This document shows, piece by piece, positions 26,301 to 38,300 of a stretch of 64,000 nucleotides of DNA. Every line of letters begins with the position of its first letter. Position 1 is the stretch's first letter. A model generated the notes under the pieces. It ran no database searches. It saw nothing but the letters and a program-made list of their open reading frames with translations, and was not told where the DNA came from. The position numbers and the translations under genes were made by a program. The stretch is taken from contig NW_006494931.1 in the NCBI RefSeq assembly GCF_000471905.2, positions 3,780,501 through 3,844,500 of the forward strand, given 5' to 3'. The stretch is from Amborella trichopoda. Lineage: Eukaryota; Streptophyta; Magnoliopsida; Amborellales; Amborellaceae.

Positions 26301-29300
26301 AAGTTCTCTTTTAATCGTTGAGTAATTTTGCTGTGTTGGATTCCAAACTTTAGAAGTGAATCGTACCAGTTGTTCAATATTTTCAATTTTCTGTTTTAGG
26401 ATTCCTCCCAATCCTATCTCCGAAGCATCAGAGTCAATTATTTGAAAGCAGCAGGGTTGGAAAGTGTAAGACAAGGTAATTTTTTGGCTTTGAACTTTAT
26501 TTTTCTTACTGCCATCGTATGAATGTTGGTCCATTCGGGTGGGTTTTTTCGAAGTCTTGAAATGATGGTTTAGCATCAATGGCTAAATCTTTATAAAAAT
26601 CAGCAATATAATTTAGACAACCCAAAAACCTTTGAAGTTCAGTTTTATTTGTGATGATATCTGGGAATTTATTTGAAAATTCAATAGCCATATCAATCGG
26701 GACTATACTACCTTGAAAGATATTGTGTCCTAAAAATCTTATTTTTGTCTGACAAAGACTAATCTTTCTTGCTGAAACGACTAGTCCTACAGATTTTATT
26801 GCTTTAACAAAAATATGTAAGTGCTTAAAATGTTGTTCAATTCAGAGAATATTAAGACATCATCAATATAAACAATCATAAATTTTGTATAAGGGTTGAA
26901 AATATCATTATAATGTTCTGGAATTTTGAAGGAGCCTTTTTAAGACCAAAAGGCATTACGTTCCATTCATATTATCCAAAAGGGACATTAAAGGCAGTCT
27001 TATATTTATCCTTCTCAGCAATTTGGATTTGCCAATATCCAGATTTTAAATCAAATTTAGAAAAAATATAGGCATTTATCAGCCTATCTAGCAGATCTTT
27101 TTTATTAGGGATGGGGTACCTAACCCATCTTAATGCTTTATTAAGCGGTTTGTAATTTATTACCAACCGGGGAGCTCCTCTTTCTATTTCAAAAGCTTTT
27201 TCCACGTAGAACGTTGAGCAACTCCAAGGAGAGGAACTTTTTCTAATAAGCCTTTTCTGCAATAGATCAGCAATCTCTTTTTTGCAAATTATAAGAGTCG
27301 GGGGTTCATTTGTATTGGTCTAGCCTTAGTAGAGATTTTATTTTCATGAAAATCAGTTTCATAGGGTGGACTGACAATATGCTTCTTTCTTTCCCAAAAA
27401 GCATTTGGTAGTTCAGCACATATTTCTCTTTCAATATTATCTTTAATATTTTCTATTATCTTTTTATTATCAGGAAGTAAGAGCTTAGCTTCTATCTGTT
27501 TATATTTAATTTCTACTTTGAGTTTATATAAAAATTTTTCTTTATTAAAAATTATTTCTTTGATATTGTTTATTTTTCGAGTCTTAGGTTTTTCAAGAAA
27601 TTCAAATTTCACCTTATGTCCTTTTATATTGGCTTCAATTCCTGTACTATCAATTTTTATCGGGTATAGCATGTTTAAAAATGGTGTTTTCAGGATTACA
27701 GATTAGCTTAATCTTTTTACCATAATAAAGGGGAACTCAAAGCAATTTCCATTAGTACATACTGCAGCATTTCAAAGTTTATAATTTATAATCATCTTGC
27801 TACCATCTGCTGTATTGAAGACTTAAGTAGTCTTATTAAAATATTTAGTAGGAACTAGTCCTTCATTTATACAATTCAGGTATGCTTCAGAGTCTATTAA
27901 AGAAAGGGTGTGGAAACTATATTCTTTATGAACAAGTATCTTTATCATAGTGAACCATTTTTGGGTAATTACTTTGTCAAGAAGACTGACATAATTACAA
28001 TCTTGTACCATATTAGAAGACTCTAGTTCATCTTTTACTACCTTAGGAAGAAATTCTTCTACTTCCGGGGGCAGAGGCTTTTTATAATTATTTATGATAG
28101 TATTAAATTCTATTTCATCGTCTGAATTGCCAGGACTATCTTCAGGGTTGGAGGCCAACTCTAGAATTTGTACCCTATTTTTTTGTTTTATTAGTTCATC
28201 GCGAACTTCATTGATTTCATGTCTTAATTCAGAGACTGTAAGTGCCTTATGATTATTATTATTTTTTTCTTCAACTCTCTTAAGAATTTTTGCAAAACTA
28301 TAGTCCTCTTGTGTTCAAATTAAAGAAGGAGAGGGCTTTTTATTTATTTTGGCTATGTTTATATATTGGACTAGAGCTTCTTGCTTAGTCTCAGAATCAG
28401 TTATTTTGTCCATTATATCTAGGATTAGATTTTATTCTTTAGTAAGGATGTTGCAGAAACAATTGGTATCAGTATTATCATGATCTGAGTCTGAGCTACT
28501 GAAAATCAAATCTTCGTTTTCTATTTCTCCCATCAACATTTCTAGTTCAGAACTAGAAGAACTACCAGAAGACTCCTTACTTATTTGTAATAGATTAAAC
28601 AATTGATCTCTAATATTATCATCTAATTGTAGGGCAACTATTTTTTTCTTTATTATGCATTTATTCTTATAATGGCCTATTTTTCAGCAATTATAACAAA
28701 CGGGTATCCTTCTTTTTCCCCTAAACCTTTTAAAATTATTATTTTTTGGAGAAAATTTCTTAGAAAACTTGTCTTTGCTCGAAGTTTTATTGGTTCCTAG
28801 TTTATTGCTATATTTTCTACTTTTATATTTTCTTTTATCAGAGTCTTTGGAAGAAAGCATTGTGTTAAATCCAAACTGTTCACAAAAATCTCCTAATTCT
28901 TTTCTTCCAGCCAGTCTTTGTTTCTCTAGCTGCCTTTTTAGTTATAGATCTGTATAGAGAGCAAGGCCTTCTGCACAAAATTCAGCCGAGAGTTCACCTA
29001 GTGTATATAAAGAATAGGGTATTAATCCTCCATGCTTATTTTTCAATCGACTTTTGACCTTCTCGGCAAAAAGATGGGGTAACCCAGCTATAAATTTTTC
29101 CTTCCAATGGTCCGATTTACTATCTTCTTTGGAAAGGAGTCTAGAGAAGAATACATCTTTATACCACTTATAGTGGGATAGTGACGGGCAACTAAGATTA
29201 GAAAGTAGGTCTTCTGATCTAGCATCAAGTAATGCAGTACTTCCCACAAAATGGAGAGTAATAGTATATATTAGAGTATTAACTGCATCACTTTCATTAT

Positions 29301-32300
29301 TTACTATATCTTCGCCATATTCATTTTTGGCTCCCCACTGCTTTGTAGCAGTTAGTATTTCGTTTTTTGCATTTTCTTCCATATGGAAATCCCACCATCC
29401 CCTTAGCCACCCTGTAAACCCACAAATAATGGCCTTGGCTATTTCTTGGTCATGATTTCCACTTATTCTACCCTCAGTTGCGTACATAGTCATATGCTTC
29501 ATTAGATCAAGTATTTGGTTTTCTGACAATCCATCAATATTCCAATTTACAATGGATCTCTCTGAGTAAGTTACAGAGCTGGTAATCAAGTCTCTTCAAA
29601 CTGGAGATCTACAGGAGTAGGCCTAGGATAATACATTTTGGTCAGAGAAGTTGGTCTTACTTTTTTTCCATAGTCTATTCTATTCACTTCAAGGCTTTCT
29701 TCTTTAAAAGCCTGTTCTATTTGCTGGATTTCATTAATAGATAAAGATTCTTCTTGAAGCACCATGGCTCCTTGATCAGTAGCTACCCCTTCCCTTTCCA
29801 GCTCAGTTTTGCCAGTTTCTTTACTAATGCATCAATCAATTCTTTATTATCGTCTTTCTTCTCTATTCCTTGAAGGCTAAACTGTTCTTTATTGAGCACT
29901 GGAGGAGGTTTGAACAAAAGAGCTTTTTTTCGTTGATGCCGATTGTTTTATTTTGAGGTTTAGCAATAATATTTTCTATTCTCGTTGTTTGCTTTCCAAT
30001 AGTCTGAAGGCAAAGATTAGTATAATTATTTTGTTCAATAATATGAGGTGTGGCATCTATTTTATGAGTATGATGTTCTGTCTCTTTTGGAATAACTTTA
30101 TAGAGAGAAGCTTTAGTTTCTGGTTTATCTTATAATGCTCCTTTAAGTTGAAGGCTCTTTTCAGGAGGGTGAATACTATGTACTTCTTCTGCCTTTGTTG
30201 TATGGAAGGTTTGATATTGGGTTTCTAGAGTATTAAGGCCACAATTTGGAATTGGTATTTCCTTTTCTTTTAGGGTATATCTTAAGCAGTCAAAGAACTT
30301 TAAATTATGTTTAGCTTTCTTTATGGATTTATTGAATTTTTTATGGAATGCATCCAACAATTCTTGGGGAAATTCAACTAGATACCAATCTCGTATCTCT
30401 TTATTTTCTTTAGACAAGAAGTCGTTCTTGATTCCTGTTTTATCTATTTTGAATTTTCTTCCTGTTTTATCTATTTTGAATTTTCTTCTTTCTAAAGAGT
30501 AAGGATATTAAAGTCTAAATCAGATGGTGTGGGTTCTTTATCTAGAGAGCTTGGTTCATATATCTTGTACACTAGTTGTTTTATATGGCTGCTTGTTTTA
30601 GTTAGCCCATCTATTATAGATCTTATAGAAGTTTCTCTTTGGCCTGTTTTGGTTTCAGAGCCATAGGCTTACAGTGGTGACTGTAATTTGAAGAAACTAC
30701 TGTTTTAACGGTTAAAACTTAATAAAATTTTTCATTCAGATAAAAGGAATTGAATCTAAATGTCGTCATGACCCGAACTAGCGATAGGCATGGAAGAGCC
30801 GCAAAAGGTACAGGGACTGTTTCCGATTGACTCAGTATTTGACCATTATCTAAAATTGCAAATTTTATCAGGATTCTGTCCAATAGAATAACTTCTCCCT
30901 CTAATTGTACACTACAAGTAAGAAATAAAGAAGAAATAATTATAGACAACATAGAAAAACAAATACAAAATTGAAATATTTTTAAGGTTCTTACGTCTAA
31001 TGTTTATAAAATAGGAACTTTTGAATTTAAATCAAGTTTCGCTATTAAAACTGTAGAACAAAGCATATCCATTACTAATGAACAAGATAGCTTCCAACTG
31101 CTTTCTAATAGAATGATACAAGACCATAAAAGTTAGGAATATAAATATTTATATATACGACTTATCCAAATTGCAATAAAACCTCTAACTCGATTAGGTT
31201 TAAATAACTCTTTCCTATTATGCTTACGAGATGAGCGTCATAATAAATTTTTTGACTCTCTTTTAGCAATAGTAGAATCTAGCTTGTGCAATGGACCTAT
31301 ATATTTTAACTGTTTCCCAAATTTTTCGGTTTCTTTGGCTGATCCAAACCTCTTAAAGGTTCTTACACTAAATATAACGACTCAGGGATTTGATATGAAT
31401 CCAGGATCCCAGAATATTGCTTTAGTATATAGAATATGCTATAAGTGATGAACACTCCATGTCCGAATGCACTCCAGATGGACACTAAGGGACAAACAGT
31501 GTTTTTCCAAATATAACTTATAGGAAGGCTCTAAATGGGTAAGGGGAGGACCCAGAAAGACATAGATGGAGATAGTGAGAAATGATATGGTGACTTATGG
31601 TCTTAATGAAGGTATGGCCCTTGAGAGTGGAATGGTAGAACAAGGTTCATATAGCGGACCTCAAATAGTTGGGATAAGGCTTGAATGATATGTGTATATA
31701 TATATATACATATATCATTATCATCGTCAAAGCCTTGTCCCAACGAATTGGGGTTGGCTACATGAATCTTGGTCCGTCATTCTGCTCTATTAAAGGTCAT
31801 ACCCTCAGTGAAGCCATAAGTCCCCATATCTTTTCTCACTACTTCTAACCATGTCCTTTTGGGCCTATCCCTTGTCTTTTTTTAGCCTTCTACTTGAGCT
31901 AACTCGTCCTTCTTAACATGTACTGTAGTGGGTCTGCGCCACACATGGCCAGCCCATAGTTAAGGGAGCCTTGTGGTTAGGGTGACAATCCTACTTCGGA
32001 ACCTCGATCCCACGGTTGTTGCAAGGGATCTTGTCGGGACCCAGGTTTTTTGATTTTGGGATCTCGCTCTCAAAAAAAGAGGACCACGTTCCATCTGTCA
32101 GTAGATTCCAGTTCCATTTTGAAATAGATCCCCGCTTCTATCAACCGTGGTCCTAGGTTTTGGTACATTAAAATCTCGGGTTCTATGTTTGTGGGATATA
32201 CTTTCATTAACGGATGATATCAGGTTAGATATTCCCATTGTCCCAAGTTCCCATTAGTTAGGAATCGTAAGTTTCATGATGGTAAAATCCAATCCATTTT

Positions 32301-35300
32301 TCGCATAGCACGAAGTTTCATTGTTTTAGATTCTTAATTTAAACTAGGCATAGTCTAGAGTGACCCATTGTTTTATTAAGTCCTATTGTGTAAGCCATCC
32401 GTCTTAGTTGTGAGAATATATATTTCATTTAGAATCTTATATTTATGATGATGAATTCTCTTAGTTGTGAGATGAGAATATATGCTTTCATTTCAAGCTT
32501 TGAAAAGCTTCTTTGACATTTATGAGAGAGAGAGAGAGAGTAGTTCATCTTCTCCTCTTGCCCATTCGGAGAGCCAGCCTTTGAGACACAATAGAAGCAA
32601 AGGATACTACATTCAAAGAAGATGAACCTTGAGTTGTAGGATTCTGGGTTGCTCGGGAGTTCGAGGAATGGTGCATGCCAAACATGTGTCATGGCCTGAA
32701 GATGTAGTGGGAGGGACAGCCTTGGTAATGGATCACTCTGACGAGCCTCATCATTATCAAGGTGGTCGCCTAATGCCCCAACATCATCCTCTAGATTGTC
32801 ATCATCAAGATGGAAATTCCATCCTTTGTACTTCTCTGCATATTCTGATCGTAGTCTACTTAACAACCTGTCATTGTAGTGAACATAAATCAATGACTTG
32901 AGCATTTAACCTCTTTCGCCGGATCGTAGTCTACTTAACAACCTGTCATTGTAATGAACATAAATCAATGACTTGAGCATTTAACCTCTTTTGCTTAACA
33001 CTCTGAATTTAACTATGCGTACTCCAACACCTCTCAGCATATGACGAGTTGATATTTTGAGACAACATCTTAACAAGTAGTAAATATTATTCAGGAACCC
33101 CACCAACTTATAGATCCCACCATGAAACAATTCCTCTGTCAAAAATAGATGTCGGAAGTAAGAAAACTCCTTTATTACTCACGAAATCACTTATGTGTTG
33201 TCATATTCGGCCCCTCTCATTCTCGTCTGGGTATTGTGCACAACCTCTCAAGCGCAACAAGATAAGACGCTGATACTTCTTTATCGTAGTGCGGCTTAGG
33301 CCTCTTCTCCCCACCAAGAGTTGGCACGGTTAACCATTCCTGAGAGTGATACTTAGTACTTAAAACATATGCCAAACATAGTTAAGAATCTCGCTATCAG
33401 AGCAAGAGGAACTTGTTTATATGACATACTTAAACCTTGATTCCTTAACCAAGGAAACTCATACTAGCTCTAGTTAACAACTTCATTTTTATGTATAGTG
33501 GAGCTTAGATTCTTGCTAGTTAAAACATCGAACCTATTGACATGGGATCTCGCTCCCATAAACTTAAGGATCTCGTTCTTTGTCTTGTTCATTGTAGGTA
33601 CGACGATCGTAACTCTAGGGAACTTCCACTCTAGGGCGGTTTGGTGAATCCCAAGTCGATCCCGCTCTTGTATCCAACAACTATGGGCCAGCCCACCTAA
33701 GTCTGCTCTCTCTCATCTTATCGTTTATTGGTGCCACACCTAAATTTTCCTGAATGTATTCATTTCGAATTCTCTCCCTTTTTGTCTTGCCACTCATCCA
33801 TCTCAACATCCTCATCTCAGATACAGTCATTCTATTGTATATTGTTTTTTTTACCGCCCAACATCTCCTCTACACTCACAGCTGTCCTATTGAACTTGCC
33901 TTTTAGCTTCAATGGTATATGGCGATCACATCAAATTCTAGTTGCACATCTCCACTTTGTCCACCAGCTCTAATTCTATGTGCGACATCTTCCTCAATCT
34001 CTTCATTTTCCTAAATACTTGACCCCATATATTGAGAGTGCGCTCTTGTGTGCATATCCTAACTGTCAATCTTAACTACGTCCTTGTTTCTACTCCTATT
34101 ATTACTAAATTTGTATTCCATATACTATGTTTTATACCGACTAATTTTAAAGCCTTTAGATTTTAAAGCATCTCTCCTACGTTCTAACTTTGTGTTGGCG
34201 TTGTTTCCGGTCTCATCAACCAAAACTGTCATCTGCGGACCTGCACCACGGTATGCCATCATATAGGTGCCTACTTAAGTCATTCATAACAAAGACATAG
34301 TGGTATGGGCTCAATGCTGATCCTTGATTTAAACCTATAGTCACTGAAAAATTACTCGTTTCTCTACTAATTGTTTGTACACTAGTTAGCGCTCCATCGT
34401 ACATATGTCTCACCAAGTCGATGTGGTGTCTGGAGACTCCATTCTTTTCCAACTTCCACCAAATCAAATCTCAAGGTACTCTATCATAAGCTTTCTCTAG
34501 ATCAATAAAAACCTTGCAAAGGTTTTTTACCTTCGCCCTAAATTTCTCAATCTGTTTCCTAAGTAAGAAAATAGCGTCGGTTGTTGACCTCCTTGACATA
34601 AAACCGAATTGGTTTTTTGATAAACTCGTTTCATGCCTTAGTCATTGCTCAATCACTAACTTCCAGAGCTTCATAGTGTGGCTCATAAGTTTGATCCCTC
34701 GATAGTTTGCATAATTCTATATGTCTACTCTGCTCTTGTAAATAGGTAAAACAATACTCTTCCTCCATTCGTCTAGCATTTTCTTGTTTTCAACTCCTTA
34801 TTGAACAACTTGGTCAGCTGGTCAATGCGATTCTCCCCATGCATTTCCAAACCTCTATTAGGATACCATTTGGTCCTAAAGCCTTTCTTGTCATCCTTTG
34901 AAANNNNNNNNNNNNNNNNNNNNATATATATAGATGGATGGATGGAGGATGTGGGTTACATAAAGCATCAACCACAAACAATCAAAGTAAGGCGCACCTC
35001 CAAACCCTGTTGGATGATGTAGTTCTAATGTTAGACACCCTACATTGACACTAAAGTCTGTTTCTCTTTAGTTATGAAATTAAAGCTCCAAAAATAGTGC
35101 AAATCTAGCAGATCTATAAAACACTTAAAAATTTTGAATATGAATAGTCCAGATAATATGTTATAAGATGCAGTAATTTAGGGACTTGAAAATTTTGAAT
35201 ATGGAATGTCCAGATAATTTGTTTTTTTTCATATCCATACATCTCAACATTTAGACCATCAATTGGAGGGTTTTACAATGTCGCAATAGCCTTTTCTGGT

Positions 35301-38300
35301 GGGTTTTTGAGGTGCTCCTTATGTTTATAGTATAACGTTGGCCCCTTAAAGGAACTTTTTCCTGTATGTATTTAAAATGTACTTTTATTTGATTTAGGAA
35401 GTATCATAAATTTTGAAATAAATATTGTTTTGCCTTTTTTAAAGTAGTTCAAATGCTTTTCCATCAAATAAATTGTGCTCTTAACTGAGTTAATATAGAA
35501 ATATGCTACCTTGGCAAATATGATAATTTTCTTATAAATTTCTATTTTCTTTGATGACTATCCATTTTCTATGGTGTCAATTGTGTGACACATTTAATTG
35601 AAATGACAATGTGGTATGTTTTGGTGTATTTTATCAATTTTTTGATGGTGAGTGCTTCCCTTTTGTTTGAACCTAATTAATGATAGAATGCAGGTGTGAC
35701 ATATGTAGGATTGACCACTCTGTGTATACGTGTGATTGAAAATCCACATGTGCAAAAGAAAAAAGATCCGGAGTTCTATCTTTGGATTGCATGTTGGTTG
35801 TTTGTTGACTCATCGGAGGTGCTTGTTTTAACACTGCACCACTCGGATTATTGAATGTTACAAAAAGTACCTATCCATAGTTGTGTTAGAACCATAGTTA
35901 TTAGAAACGCCTGTGAACCCGAATCGTTTTAAGAACCGGAATCGTGGTTGTCTAACAGATTTATGTCTTAGGAGTCGTTGTCTATACAATACAAATTGCT
36001 AGGAACGAGATTCCTAGTTTTTGAGAATCGTGTTTCGACGGAAATAGATCCAAGTTTCATCCACATATGGAATGGAGATTCTGTACTCCTTGGAATTGAG
36101 ATTCCCATCCCCTTGGAATTGACACTTTAGGAGTCAAGATTCATTAATATGCAGAATTGAGTTTCCAACATTTATGGAATTGAGTTTCTGATATATGTGG
36201 AACAGAGATATGTTGTTGTTTCGAATCGTGATTCTAACATATTTGGAATCAAGTTTCTGAAGTATATGGATCAGAGATCTATGCTAGTTTGAGATCAAGA
36301 TTTACAATAATATGAACTATGCAATGCGTTTGACGACCCCTACCAGGTTTCGAGATTTTATTTTTATAGAGAAGGAAGCCACGAGCACATCTTGAGCCTC
36401 ATCAACTTTAGAACCTACATTGGATGTCTCTTATTAGAAGGTTTCCCAAATTTTAAAGTGATTGTGTTTACTATTGAACTTGCAGTCATTATATACAAAA
36501 GACAAGTATTTCTAAATTGTGATTTTGACTTTTTTATTATAAATACAAAATAAGATTATGTCTATGCCATGGTTTTACTTTTAATTGTATGTGTTGTGTT
36601 TACTAGTTATATTTTTAATTTAAAGTGAAGGCCATCTAGGGTGGCACAAGTAAAAAATTGAAACCCTGCAACCGCTAGAAGCATTCGAAGGAAGATTTCT
36701 ACTCCAATTGACATGGAATCAAGATTTAATCCTCATTAGAATCCAGATTCGATATATTTGTGAACGTCTACCCACAATTAATTGGTTCAAGTTTCTAAAG
36801 ATGTGTTGGTTCGAGATTCCAAAATTAAGGAATCAAGTTTCTTTGGTTCCGATAAATGTTTTCTAAAGATGTGTTGAATCGAGATTACGAAATTAAGGAA
36901 TTGAGTTTCTTTGGTTTCGAAAATTGGTTCCTAAAGATGTGTCGAATTGAGATTCCTAAATTAAGGAACATAGTTTCCTTGGTTCCGAAAATGCTTTCCA
37001 TGGAGATTCCTTAGCGGAAACGTAGAATCGGGTTCGGAACCGGAAACATGAGATCGGTGGAGAGATTCCGGTACTATGGTTAGAACTGGAAGGAGGGGTT
37101 CCATGCAATTTTTGCTCTCTACTAAAAATGCTCCACTTTTCTTGAAATCATCATTTTCAAAATTCAGGTATTTAAATACTAATTAAATTTTGGGAAATTT
37201 ATCCAAATACCCATGAGCGATGAACTACCTAACATTCTACTTATATATTTTTATTTAAATTCAAAATACTCATAGAAAGACACATGATCATGAGCTGGAA
37301 TAGTTTCAAATGGATAAAATGTCGAATATATCATTCCTCATGGGGTATCTTGTTTAGTTTCACTTAAAAAAACCATGCTTAAGTTGTCAGTGATTAAATG
37401 GAGAGATTGAGGAAAAAATCGCGCATAAATTAGAGTTGGGTGAGTGAAGTGGAGATGTGCAACTGGAATCTTTTATGATTGTCGCATACCAATGAAGCTG
37501 AAGGGCAAGTTCTATAGGACAATTGAGACCAACTTTGTTCTAAGGGCAGAATGTTGGGTGGTAAAAAAAAATTCCCATAGAATGAGTGCAGCGGAGATGA
37601 GGATGATGAGATAGATGAGTGGCAAGATAAGAAGGGATAGAATTTGAAATGAATATATTAAAAAAAATTTAGTTGTGGCACCACTAGGCGATAAAATGAG
37701 AGAGTATAAACTTAAGTGGGCTGGCCATGTGACCCAGTATAGCACATGTTAAGAGGTGCAAGTTAGTTCATGTAGAAGGCTAAAAAAGGGTAAGGGGTAG
37801 TCCCAAAAAGATACGGGTGGAAGTAGTGAGAAAAGAAATGGGGACTTATGGCCTCACTGAGGATATGACCCTTTATAGAGGAGAATGACAGAGCAGGTAT
37901 CGTTTAGCTGACCCCAATTAGTTGGGAAAAGATTTTGACGATAATAATAATAATAAAGGTGTCAGTGATTATAACACCAATATTCCATGGATTTGGGAAT
38001 AGAAGATGTGAAGTATTGGAACTATAAAGACGCATTTTCAAATAGTATTGACAGATAATGAGATCCTTCTTGGTGGAAATTCAAACTTGGAAAGTGGGCC
38101 TCCTACGAAGTATGACACAGGTATGGTAAATCATGTGTGGATGTTTTGTTAAATTCATCCTTGCCTGTGGGTACTTTTGATACAATGCACTTGTCTTTTG
38201 TTGTGCGTAATGGCATGCCACCTATGTTGTTATTCAATGGTCGTAAAGAACGAGGCTGGTCATTGCTGTGCTAGTGCATCACCAGCCATTATAGTAAATC

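Larger units (their letters stand above)
20485..31515. repeat. Large inverted repeat of endogenous caulimovirid DNA (arms about 3.7 and 4.0 kb)
   Basis: The left arm (about 20485-24135) recurs as its reverse complement in the right arm (about 27540-31515), with high similarity throughout the parts compared by eye. The inner boundary is sharp: similarity holds through AAAGAAATAATTTTTAATAA and stops at 24135 on the left and about 27545 on the right. The outer boundary lies in the movement-protein segment near GTGTTTTTC, at about 20490 and 31505. The right arm carries about 265 extra bases at 30640-30905. The loop (24136-27539) holds single-copy viral RT, RNase H, C-terminal region and promoter. 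Identity was not computed. Confidence 0.85.

Noticed and set aside
32629..32901. Plus-strand 90-codon frame in the hAT-like element
   Set aside because: It is the antisense shadow of the minus-strand transposase-like fragment.
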